In this document: piece by piece, positions 1-9,229 of the stretch
How the letters are laid out: every line of letters starts with the position of its first letter
Position numbering within the stretch: the first letter of the stretch is position 1
Assembly: GCA_019828595.1 (NCBI GenBank)
Contig: JAHQRK010000002.1
Location: forward strand, 3,224,001 to 3,288,000
Direction of reading: 5' to 3'
DNA length: 64,000 bases
From: Aphanomyces cochlioides
Lineage: Eukaryota > Oomycota > Saprolegniomycetes > Saprolegniales > Verrucalvaceae
Made by a program: the position numbers and the translations under genes
The notes under the pieces: generated by a model
Seen by the model: only the letters and a program-made list of their open reading frames with translations
Databases searched by the model: none
Told to the model about the DNA's origin: nothing

Positions 1-348
1 AAAGTTATCATCCCACAGTACTTTCAACCGATCAAATTTGAAAGCTTTGTACGACAGCTCAACTCGTACCGCTTCAAGAAAGCCAAGGCGGTTGTGAATG
101 ACCGCACGGTGCTTGAGTTCCAACACGCCAACTTTGTTAAAGGTCGCCCCGACATGCTCGACTCGATCAAACGGCGACGACGGATTCGACGCAAAGGCCC
201 CAAGTCGATCAACGAAATGAACGACACGGAACTGCGAGCAGCCATGACAGATTTGGTCAAATTCGTCCAGACATTGCATGCCGAGCTGCTCGAAACGAAA
301 GACCTTGCACGAGCTTTGGCCGAGTCAAGGTCACGCAAGGAAAACTAA
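1..348 (+). CDS. Heat-shock-factor-type DNA-binding protein, 5' end outside window
   Basis: Frame 1 is open from base 1 to the TAA at 346-348, so the gene begins upstream. The first residues match the recognition-helix signature of the HSF DNA-binding domain (FESFVRQLNSYRFKK), followed by the wing (VLEFQHANFVKGRPD) and a basic IKRRRRIRRK stretch, then a short helix that resembles a reduced oligomerisation segment (LRAAMTDLVKFVQTLHAEL). HSF proteins bind heat-shock elements in the nucleus. The usual Gly of the NSYGF motif is Arg here, a departure from its tandem neighbour at 1309-1971, which is otherwise very similar through the wing and basic stretch. The pair therefore looks like a local duplication. 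HSF assignment is firm; target genes cannot be told. Confidence 0.85.
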   Translation, partial: KVIIPQYFQPIKFESFVRQLNSYRFKKAKAVVNDRTVLEFQHANFVKGRPDMLDSIKRRRRIRRKGPKSINEMNDTELRAAMTDLVKFVQTLHAELLETKDLARALAESRSRKEN

Positions 349-365
349 GTTAATTATTGTTACGC

Positions 366-1158
366 CTATCTAATGCCATCCCTTTCATTGAGCTTCAACG
401 TACGTGGCACGTTGTCGTGCAAGCAGGAATGCATGTCTGGATACAATTGCAAGATCTCATTGGTAATTTCGCCACCAGCTGACGACGAAAGCGCATCAGA
501 GGCAGCTGGACAGTCACCTCGTCTGGTACTCCAAGCAGCTTTTATAGCCATGCGTGTGGCTTTTTTACGCTCCTCAAGAAATTCTAAGCCCCATTCCAGC
601 TTATGCATAAAGCGTATCCTCCATATACAAGCATTGAGTCGTGCGCATGAACTGATTCTCCAAATTCCTGACGAAATCAACAAACAGGCGATATGAAGCC
701 CTCATATCTCTGTACACGAAAGAAAACTTATTTCCACGACACATTTATGCAAATGAGCAGACGCTGCCATTTATGCTGACCGTGCTAGTGGGGGGGGCAA
801 CACGGCTGTGCTTATTTCAAAGCGTCGGGCATGGCGATTGTCCAGCGACTTGGAGGGGCTCATGGGTTGGCAATTCGAAGTGGATACCAGAGCTGAGATG
901 GGGAACGCAAGATGTAGCGTGATCTACCATGACAGATGTCAATCAATGGGGATTGATATCCATCGTCTGGGGTGGGGCTCGGTAGTTGGTGTCCTTACCA
1001 TGAAGTTGGTGGACATTCCAGTGTGTGACAGTGACCAATGTGTCGATCGGGACGGAGGTCCCATCTGGATTTGCGAAGCAAGAAATTATCTTGAAATTTG
1101 TATACTTGGTCAGATCTTCAAGAATACAATCGGTCGCTGCAACACCGACACTCTGAAA
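366..1158 (-). pseudogene. Decayed coding remnants between the two HSF genes
   Basis: Two stretches on the minus strand read like protein but lack an intact gene. The first runs from about 1158 to a stop at 860-862; it opens after a splice-acceptor-like TTTTCAG and stays open only if a 32-nt GTAAGG...CAG intron (967-998) is removed. The second runs from an ATG near 749 to 366 but needs a frame shift near 620: one frame gives YRLFVDFVRNLENQF, and the next frame gives the remaining 80 residues. I do not recognise the family. The plus strand is also open across 808-1176, so strand choice rests only on residue composition. It could be the 3' end of a gene broken by the HSF duplication. Confidence 0.3.
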
Positions 1159-1308
1159 ACCAAGCGGAATTTTTAAAAAGCTGCTTAATTTTTAATACAA
1201 ACATCAACATAATGAATAATAAAAATATGAAATGTTGTCATGCTGGAATGTATGTACTGTGTCTTTTTTGGAATCATGCTGTGAGTCGCGCATTTTTGAT
1301 TTGACAAC

Positions 1309-1971
1309 ATGACCACCACATTGAGCTTTCCCGAAAGCTTTGTAAATGACTTGGTGCTCGATGGACTCTTCGATCAGGCGTCGTGCGGATCTCTCAGTGA
1401 CGACGGCTTGGATCTCGACTGTGACATCGATTCTGTGACGACCGAATCGTTGGACAAGCTCTGGAAGGGTATATCCAACGACGGGATGACAAATAACGCG
1501 GACAAGACGACCAAGTACTTGGAGAAATTGTACTGCATGCTCGAACAATGCCCAGAATCAATTGCCGCGTGGACGGAAAATGGCACGTCGTTTGCGATCT
1601 TTGACAGCGATACGTTGGAAAAAGTGATGATTCCACGATTCTTCAAGCCGATCAAATTTGAAAGCTTTATGCGTCAACTCAACTCATACGGCTTCCGCAA
1701 GTCCAAATACATGGTCAACGACACCACTGTGGTTGCATTCAGACATGCCAACTTTGTGCGTGGCAAATCGGACGATCTACTGAAAATCAAACGCCGTCGT
1801 CGCGTCAAGCGAAATGGTGCCAAATCGTTTGATGACATGAACGACGAACAGTTGCGTAACTCGATGCGCGATTTGATGTCGTTTGTTCAGACGCTCCACC
1901 AAGAACTCGCCCAGACAAAACAATTGATTCAATCTATGACCGACGTCAAGCCCACGATCATCGCTCTGTAA
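1309..1971 (+). CDS. Heat-shock-factor-type transcription factor, small form
   Basis: A single-exon gene of 220 residues. The HSF DNA-binding domain covers about residues 65-165: an N-terminal helix with TKYLEKLYCMLEQCP, the conserved aromatic/acid stretch AWTENGTSFAIFD, the recognition helix FESFMRQLNSYGFRK, and the wing ending in a basic KIKRRRRVKR. A short amphipathic helix follows (about 180-205). Typical metazoan and yeast HSFs exceed 400 residues, so this is a compact form that lacks a long activation domain, as in many oomycete HSF paralogs. It lies 960 bp downstream of a partial HSF paralog on the same strand. The acidic N-terminus (residues 25-55) could act in activation; this is inference. 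Confidence 0.88.
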   Translation: MTTTLSFPESFVNDLVLDGLFDQASCGSLSDDGLDLDCDIDSVTTESLDKLWKGISNDGMTNNADKTTKYLEKLYCMLEQCPESIAAWTENGTSFAIFDSDTLEKVMIPRFFKPIKFESFMRQLNSYGFRKSKYMVNDTTVVAFRHANFVRGKSDDLLKIKRRRRVKRNGAKSFDDMNDEQLRNSMRDLMSFVQTLHQELAQTKQLIQSMTDVKPTIIAL

Positions 1972-2627
1972 CACCTTGCCCCCCGTAGATATCTATTCAA
2001 TAGGACAACGCTAGGCTAGGAATTAACTTATTTTGCGAACATGACGACCAATATCACCCCTACGCACTTGTTATCGTCGACAGAAGACAGCTTTCACTAT
2101 CTATAGTGCAGACAATGCCATCACTTTCAGTCGTCAATACGCTCTTGAACATCATTTAATGATTCCCTGCTGGATGGTTCATCCTTGGAGAGTCAGATTG
2201 ACGGCGCAAGGCTTTGTCCAGATCAAGAGCAATATACACAACATCTTCGCGCCTCACGTGGCACAGCTATAAGTGACTACGCAGCGAACTCTAGCAACGC
2301 GACAAAGTCAAAAGTACTAGGGTAGATTCGTTGTCATGGTCCAGAGCTTGACCCACTAGTCCAGGGTAAAATATTCCAAGGGCATTCAAAAAATACAAGG
2401 AGCATGACAGCACCGAGACAATGACATAAAGCACCAGACCCTCTCATTATCTTATCTTAGATCTACTTGTATTCATAGACGCATGCAAGAATTTATCTTT
2501 AACCATTCCACCACGGAGTTATCTATCTTGTGTGCCCCTGAGGAAAGATAACTAACTCACTCAACTTGAAATGAACAATGCATTATCTATTTGAGTTATT
2601 CAAGATTGCGACTCTAGGAAAAACAAA
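1972..2627. other. Intergenic, no gene seen
   Basis: No convincing coding frame, RNA gene or repeat was seen here. The stretch separates the second HSF gene from the 3' end of the hAT transposase remnant. One terminus of the outer hAT element should lie in it, but I could not identify its inverted repeat. Confidence 0.5.
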
Positions 2628-2969
2628 CTACTCGTCCTTCTTCATGATCGCAGCGACATCAGATATCGCCCATAGACTCGCATTTGCCTTCAGAAACATT
2701 TGCTGTTCGAACGTGCGTGACAATGTGCCGCGGCGGCGATCAGTCAGTGCATACTTCGCCAGAGAGAAAAATTGCTCACACATATTCGAGGTAGGTCGTA
2801 TAAAGCGGCAATCAATGTAATTAGTACCTTCATCGGACAACTTTTGTCGCTTCTTGGCTCGTTCGGCAATCGTCAAGCGCTGCAATGGAACACCTTCGCC
2901 GATGCTGGAGGACACCACCAAACGACCAACACGCATCCTTTGACCATCACTCATCGATGAAGTCGTACC

Positions 2970-3647
2970 TAGTGTTGTCAACTCGTTTGATTGAGTCGAG
3001 TCAAGTTGGAGCCTGCATGATCTGATCGATGATCACAGGTCATGGAATGGCTGACTTGATTGACTCGGGTTGGACCCGAGTTGAACTTGAGTCGACTCGA
3101 TTGGAAGCAAATCAGGTTATTCCGACACTTTAAACAACTCTATTGCAACAATTAAACTTCAAGAACGACTGTAGCTCACAAATCATCTCGATCGAATCAT
3201 CTCCTAGTCTCGTGCCTCGTTTGTCTTCAGCTTGGCCTGCCATTGTAAACGCTGATTCACTGGGAACTGATGTAGATGTTAGTACAAGGTACTCCAGCGC
3301 CATAAAAGCTATTGGTGGGTAGATTATCACCACCTGTAGAGATAGAGCTTGGGTAAATGCTGGATGAACTCGCGCAGTCTGAGCTCAATGCACCGAACGG
3401 TTCATCCACAGACATTGTTTCATTTTACACAGTCTCGCGTTGTTTGGATGTGTGGAACTGCTATGCAATCTATGTTCATAACCAATGGCGAATGTATTAA
3501 AATCGCCTCGAGTCGAACCGAGTCAACCAGAGTCAGTCGTTATGTTGACCTGGTCGAGTCGGGTTGATGAATAAGATTCAACCCGCCATGAGTCAATCAG
3601 GGTTGACCCAGTCTGACTCGGGTCGGTTTAACTCGCTGACAACTCTA
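2970..3647. mobile_element. Nested short hAT element with TIRs and 8-bp target-site duplication
   Basis: The left end begins TAGTGTTGTCAACTCG and the reverse complement of the right end begins TAGAGTTGTCAGCGAG, a match to the short hAT terminal-repeat style. The flanks are GTCGTACC (2962-2969) and GTCGTACT (3648-3655), identical in 7 of 8 bases, consistent with the 8-bp duplication made by hAT transposases. The interior keeps only a piece of transposase (3130-3333), so the element is a deletion derivative. Subterminal regions carry many copies of GACTCGA/GAGTCGA-like motifs in both orientations, as expected for transposase-binding sites. Confidence 0.8.
3130..3333 (-). pseudogene. Remnant of hAT C-terminal dimerisation domain
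   Basis: The 67-residue frame contains ALEYLVLTSTSVPSESAFTM and DKRGTRLGDDSIEMI, a match to the hATC dimerisation motif of Ac/Tam3-like transposases. It lies inside the 678-bp nested element and has none of the upstream catalytic domain. It is a different hATC type from the BED-hAT gene into which it is inserted, so the two elements come from different lineages. Confidence 0.8.
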
Positions 3648-4886
3648 GTCGTACTGCGCAAAATTTTCACCACGGCAGTTTCGAATTCGACATTTTCGAC
3701 AATTTCGGAGTTCTCTACAAGGCGAACAATGGCTTGGGGGTAGGATTCAATCGCTTCATCGAAAATATCACGGACATCAGAGAGTGATAATTCTGAATCT
3801 TGAAGTGCCACGGTGGCAGAATGGAGATCATCGAGTGTTTCAAGCAGATCCGAGATTTCACAATCTTACGAGACGGTGGGAAGCATGGAGTCGACCTCGC
3901 GGTCGTCTAAGAAGCGTAGAAAGCCCTTGATGTCCATGTAGCGCCGAAACATAGCGTAGGTCGAGCTCCATCGAGTCGCGTTTCGAGTTTTTGGACTCAG
4001 GTTTGTCAAGCGACGAAGCTTGGCCGACAGAATGATGGTCTTCAACTTGCGCATAAGGTCATTGACCAAATTGACTATTTCTTCTTTTTCAAGCAAGATA
4101 TCACCCACAAACAAGTTGAAACGGTGCCTCGCGCAACCAACCAATAGGATTCCAAGGAGGCGAGACAGCGCACGATTGGTGGAGCAATTATCATCAATCA
4201 AAACAACAATATTGGATAAGGTCTTCCCAAATACATCCAATACAAATTCCAAGTATTTCTTGTGTGATATCGCGTTCAATGAATCCTCTTCATTGATTGG
4301 TGCAAAAGAGAGTAGGAACTTTTGGTAGCCAATCGAATCATTTGAGGGAAAAGACACAAAGACAGCAGAAAGGGTAGTGTGTAGATCCGAGGGACCATCC
4401 ATCAAAGACAATGGCAAATTTGTCAGGAAGCACATCAGATATCTTCTTCTCGACACAATCGGTCAACTTCTCCATCCATTTCATCAGGGTATATTGACTA
4501 ATCGGCTGCAAACGGGAATGTTTTCGAGACATATCATTTTCACAAAATGAAAAGGGTAGTAATGAAATAACAGTCCAGTCAATCCAACCATATACCTTAC
4601 GTACACTTGGAGGTATGATCATGCCGAGGATTAAGGACACGTTGGAGGGGTTGTTGGCGTCCAACTGTTGGTATTCGGGGTGGCAGGAAGTAACATGACT
4701 ACACAAGTTCGTGTAGCCTGAGCTGCTCTGGGTTCGCTTGACACCGCATTTGCATACCCAGACGTTGCTCGTGTCCGAGAGACGAGTGAAGTAGAGGTCA
4801 GCCAGTTGCTTTCCTCGGAGGATGTTGGGAGGGGGTGGACTTGGACCATCGAAATGTTTTATGACGAAATATAGAGTCCAATACAC

Positions 4887-5433
4887 GTGTTACACTGTCT
4901 CCAATCGTTTATTGCTCAATGAAACGTCGTGAAAATGCTTGGTTGGGATATTTGGAGTAATTCAGATGTCACAAAATATTTATTTATTTCAGCAAATGTT
5001 TACAATTATTTATTGTAATTAGTTTTCAATAAATATATCTATTTCTTTTGCAATGTCAAGAAAATTACTTATTTCTTGATATAAATATAGATATATTTTT
5101 TGGAGGATATTTATTTGAGAGGGTCTGTAAAGCACTGATGCAACTTCCGTCGTGCTCAGAACGTAGAGCTATTCGTCCAGATCGTTGTCGCTACATTTTC
5201 ACATGGGCCGAAGATGCGAAAAACGAAAATGGATCGCGTGGTCCATTCCTTTGATTTTGGCGCGAAAGGTCAAAGGAAAAACGCTAAATTATGTTTAAAT
5301 GGGTTAAATGGTCGAACTCAGCCTTAACGAACGCATTGCTTCAAAATATCGAGTGAGTTAATGTATAAAACGCTTATAACCATCAGAGGACACCATTTTT
5401 CGAGTTCAAGCCGAGAGCACACTTCGAGGATCG
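4887..5433. other. AT-rich intergenic, likely promoter of the downstream gene
   Basis: The stretch is AT-rich (for example 4970-5110, with runs such as AAATATTTATTTATTT) and has no reliable coding frame. It separates the decayed hAT gene from the charged protein gene at 5434. The outer hAT 5' end probably falls here but was not recognised. Confidence 0.4.
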
Positions 5434-7822
5434 ATGGCTAAGCAACGGAGAAAGGACAGCGACGACATCATCATCCAAGTACCACTGAAGACGACAAAGA
5501 AGAAGAAGCCAAAGACGACGCTCTTGGTGCAAGGTAAACCATCCGTGATTCGCGCCGTGCAACAGACTGGAAGAATCAAATCTGTGACTGTGCCAAAGAT
5601 ATCATCATCACCAGCGAAGCAAGCGATACAAAAAACTCCGCCCACACCAGTGCAAGCAAAAAGAGCCACAGTCGTCCAACAGAAATCTAAAATTGTGAAA
5701 TCGTCGCCAATCGCACCGACACCCAAAAGGCGCAATGTGGACCTTCAAGCTGAAACAAAGCCACCGTCGTTGGAACAAGCTGTGCAGTTCATGCAAAAAC
5801 ACATTGGAGAAAGCGATGAATCGGACAGTGAGTCAGAAAACGATTCATCAAGGAAAAATTTCCCAGGACCTTTGGCCAAAATTGCGCTGAAAGATCTTTC
5901 CTCAGATGATGAAATGGATGAACAGCAAAAAAAACCTTCAAGCTCAATCAAACAAGCCTCAAAAGACTCTATTAAGAAAACGCCAGCTACAAATACTTCC
6001 ACGACCACGATGAAACGGAGTGCACCTGGCGCAGGAGCTGAAGATATAATCAAGAAGCGTCAACGTTGTTGTCTTCTGGATGACCCACTTCAAGATCTGA
6101 AATCGAAGGATGAAAAAATCTCGACCAAAATGAGCAAAAGTCCTAAGCCAATTAATGCATCGTTGCAGACACCGACACCTGCAATGAAGAAAATAAAAGG
6201 GGAATTATCGACACCTTTGGCCAGTAACAATCATGAAGATGACTCTGAATCTGAAATGGAGGCAAGACCCATGACATCCAAAACCACTCAGAAACGATTA
6301 ACAACAGCCAACGTGTCTGACAGCGATGATGAGGCAGAAGAACACTCTGAAGGGATGACAACAAGAGCAAAGCAGCCCCCAAAACTAAAAGAGGGTACAC
6401 TGACTCCTAAACAAGCGATTACGAAAGGCCAAACGAAAACAAAGCCCACAGCACAGGCTGTCAAAACAAGAGATACTCGAAAGATTTCTGACAAAACACT
6501 TCACGGAAAGGTCTTGTCTAAAGAGAAAGCAGCCATGACAGTCTCGGAGTCAAACGAGGGCAAAAACCCCGTAAAAGTTTCCACAAAAACAGCCAAGTTG
6601 ACGCCAAGAAATGTAGCAAAGCCCACAAAAGTCAAGCAGCAACCAAAAACGAAGGTTCTCAATCAATCACAAGTGTCAGGGCCACCGTCACCTCCGGTGC
6701 CTGAAAATAAAGGCAACTTGGAAGATGCTGTGAAATTCATGCAAAAGCAATTCGAGTCACACGTCGAAAATCCTGACGAAGTCCAAGATAGACAAACGTT
6801 GCCAAAAGCAGGCAAACTTACCTTCATGAACATGCTTATTGATCATGCGGCAGCTGATCAATGGACTTTGGTTGAAATGGGTCGCTTAATTCGGCTGTTT
6901 TGTTTTCAATGGAAATGCAAACGAAAGAAGACAACGCGGTTCCTTCGACGAAACTGTGCTGAATTCGTGTGTGCTGATTTTCTGGAAGGCTTGAACATTC
7001 AGCTGAAAGTGGGCCAGCTGATACAATTGATGAGGAGAGGATCTGCATCTTTAAGTGTCCTGAGTGCCAAACTCAGTGCATGCATCGAAGCGGACATGCT
7101 GCGTATTTCGGACGAGGAGCTTTTGACGTCTCTGGGCGATATTGTTGACATAGGTGAGAGAATTTGTATCGCAGTCGACTAATTTTATGCTAGCCACAAT
7201 GACACAAGATGAAATTGCTGAATTCTTGACACCACTGATCGAAAGCTGCAATAAGGTGGACGATGCGTGCAAACTGTTGCACCGAGTTTGTGAATATTGG
7301 CCCATCGACACGATGCAAACATTCGTTCAGCGAGTATTATTGCTGAATCCAGTGTTTGACGATTTGGAGGGCGATCCAGCAGACATTTCCACATATTTTC
7401 CGAATTGTCAATTCGACTTGCCAAATCGCATGTTGCGCGACTTGGAAGACATGGATGGAAGTGGCAATTTGAAGGACTTTTGCGTCGGTGAGCGTGAAGA
7501 GGATATTGAATACGAAGACCGCAGCAGCGCCGATGAACTCGAGGCACTAGAAGACAAAATCCAGCTAAAGCATGGAAAGAGAAGATTGAAAAAGGTTTCG
7601 ACACCCAGCGATAAAACAGACGACCCAGATGATGAACCTGACGACTCAGAAGACTCCGATGATGATGATGTTGATGCTGTTCCTGTCGTCGAGTCAGACG
7701 ACGAGGACGATGGACATTGGCGACAAGGGCCACAACCACGGCGTAGGAGTATTTATGTCCTCGATGAAGCCTCCGAGGAAGAAGACTACGAGAGTAGCGA
7801 TCAAGGGAGTGAAGAGGACTAA
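5434..7822 (+). CDS. Large Lys/Ser-rich nuclear-type protein of unknown function
   Basis: Two exons, 5434-7153 and 7194-7822, are separated by a 40-nt GTGAGA...TGCTAG intron with a CTAAT branch-like motif; the product is 782 residues. Residues 1-460 are low-complexity and basic (runs such as TKKKKPKTT) with several acidic serine patches (SDESDSESENDSS, SDSDDEAEEHSE) that resemble casein-kinase sites. A short motif occurs twice, LEQAVQFMQKHIGES and LEDAVKFMQKQFESH, near residues 112 and 430. Residues about 465-680 are predicted alpha-helical and look like the only folded part. The tail is very acidic (DDEPDDSEDSDDDD). I do not recognise the family; the composition suggests a chromatin or nucleolar role, which is inference only. 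Confidence 0.75.
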
Positions 7823-7847
7823 CAGACTTCTAAATTAATGGCATTGA

Positions 7848-9202
7848 CTATCCTGATGAAGCAAACAAGGCCCCTACACGCGACCGCAGCAACCAATTGT
7901 GCGTCCCTCCAATAGGTTTTGGTGTAGTGCAATTTGACGGGGAGAATGTCTTCTCTCTCACGGTTAGCAGCGAGAGATGGACGCGTTCAAACGGCGGTTC
8001 AATCGCACCAACTTCCTGGAAGTAGAGAACACACGAGTCTCTTGGTGCCTTGCGAAGGGTGGACTCCACATCGACGAGTCGTAAATGCTTCACTGACCGT
8101 CCATTGATACCCACAAGTTGGAATCCTGGACGAAGATTCCGTTTTTTGGCAGCATGTGAGCATGAATGGATGAGGATTTTTCCACCCGCCGCCGCAAAGT
8201 GGAGCATACATGTGGAGGCTGATGAAAATGCTGTTTCCAATGCCATAGCAATTTCATGGAATGGCAAATGGGCCACCTCCACGTCATTGACTCGTACAAG
8301 CATATCCCCTTTGGAAAGCATGGCATGGATGAACAAATGCTCCTTCAGTGCTCGTTTCACAACTGCTGAGTAGGTTGCGCCAACTGGAACGAGATGCATG
8401 GGCAGTGGATCTTGTGTCGATATCTGGATGCATTTTTGTTCAGTCAAATTCGGCGGCTCAATCAATGACACGCCTAATCGCTCGCCTTTCCACTCGAACG
8501 GGATGAAGGCTTCTTGCAGCATACGAACCCATCGTCGACGGCGGACGCAATCCGTAGGGCGGGCCACCCCGCTGATGTTGTCGCTCCGGAAGAGTTGGTC
8601 AAATGTTGTGCTGTATGTCCATCCATTTTCATCACAGGGACTCAATTGCGTCAAGCAGGGGTGCCATGGAGTAGTCCAGATGTAACCTTTAGGAGGAGGC
8701 AAACGTTTGGGAAATCGAGAGCAGCTAAGACTTCCATCGCTGCATGAGAAACATGGCATGTCCTGTAAATACTTGCGATGCCATTTATTTTGCTGGCGTC
8801 TTTGATTTTGAAACACTTCGACGGTCAAGACCTAGAACGAACACTTGAGAAATTTGGCTATCATGGAGCCTACTTCGGTTTTGAGCGATGGAAATGCATT
8901 CATCCGTTGGGAGAACTTGATGTAGCGGCGGCTTTCGCCATCCATGTCGTATTGATCGATGAAAATGGAATGGAGCAATCTATTTTTACTCACGTTGACA
9001 GAACCAAGAAGACTTCAAGTTGCTACATGAAACTGGATTTATCGTTACATCTAAATCGATAAAGTTGCTCGGGGTTTACGGCCTTTCACTGTTGCCAACG
9101 ACCGACGATCCAAGCGCTTCGTCTTCTGGATTGACGTGCCTGACGGCTGATGCATATCACCAAGTAATGGCGAGTGGCCAAATGTACCTTCATCATCTCC
9201 AT
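7848..9202 (-). CDS. Dysferlin-domain protein with PDZ-like repeats
   Basis: Exons on the minus strand: 9202-9090, a middle exon ending at 8874 (starting at 8979 or 9012), and 8831-7848, giving about 400-411 residues. The junction across the 42-nt intron 8832-8873 reads SLKTE|VLTVEVFQNQRR. A peroxin/dysferlin (DysF) fold is supported by VEVFQNQRR...W, PPPKGYIWTTPWHPC, ENGWTYSTTFDQLF and VRRRRWVRM, the usual spacing of the Trp/Arg brackets. Two PDZ-like units follow (GDMLVRVNDVEVAHLPFHEI and GFQLVGINGRSVKHL). DysF domains occur in peroxins, TECPR1 and ferlins and bind lipids or membranes. The start (MEMMKVHL) is the first ATG giving a phase-consistent splice; it lies 27 bp after the stop of the upstream gene on the same strand. 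The acceptor of exon 2 is uncertain. Confidence 0.75.
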
Positions 9203-9229
9203 TCTAGGAAGTAAATAAATTAAAGGTTG

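Larger units (their letters stand above)
2628..4886 (-). mobile_element. hAT-superfamily DNA transposon with BED zinc finger, decayed and interrupted
   Basis: Read on the minus strand, the coding pieces follow hAT transposase order. There is a BED-type zinc finger (VWVCKCGVKR ... GYTNLCSHVTSCHPEY), a first catalytic-acid region (FAIVFDGWSLGSTHY), a second with IDDNCSTNRALSRLL and VGCARHRFNL, then the C-terminal dimerisation region (RPTSNMCEQFFSLAKYAL). The gene is dead: the frame changes near 4395, there is an in-frame TAA near 3866, there is no in-frame ATG at the N-terminus, and a second element (2970-3647) is inserted between the codons for LRSTT and SMSDG. Removing that insert restores continuity across the junction, which shows it was a single gene. 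Outer terminal repeats were not located. Confidence 0.85.

Noticed and set aside
808..1176. 122-codon plus-strand open frame
   Set aside because: The minus strand of the same DNA gives a more protein-like product with splice signals; neither is certain, so only the minus-strand remnant is listed.
8778..9214. Plus-strand frames opposite the dysferlin-domain gene
   Set aside because: They look protein-like but are antisense shadows; the minus strand gives spliced, phase-consistent exons that match the DysF core.
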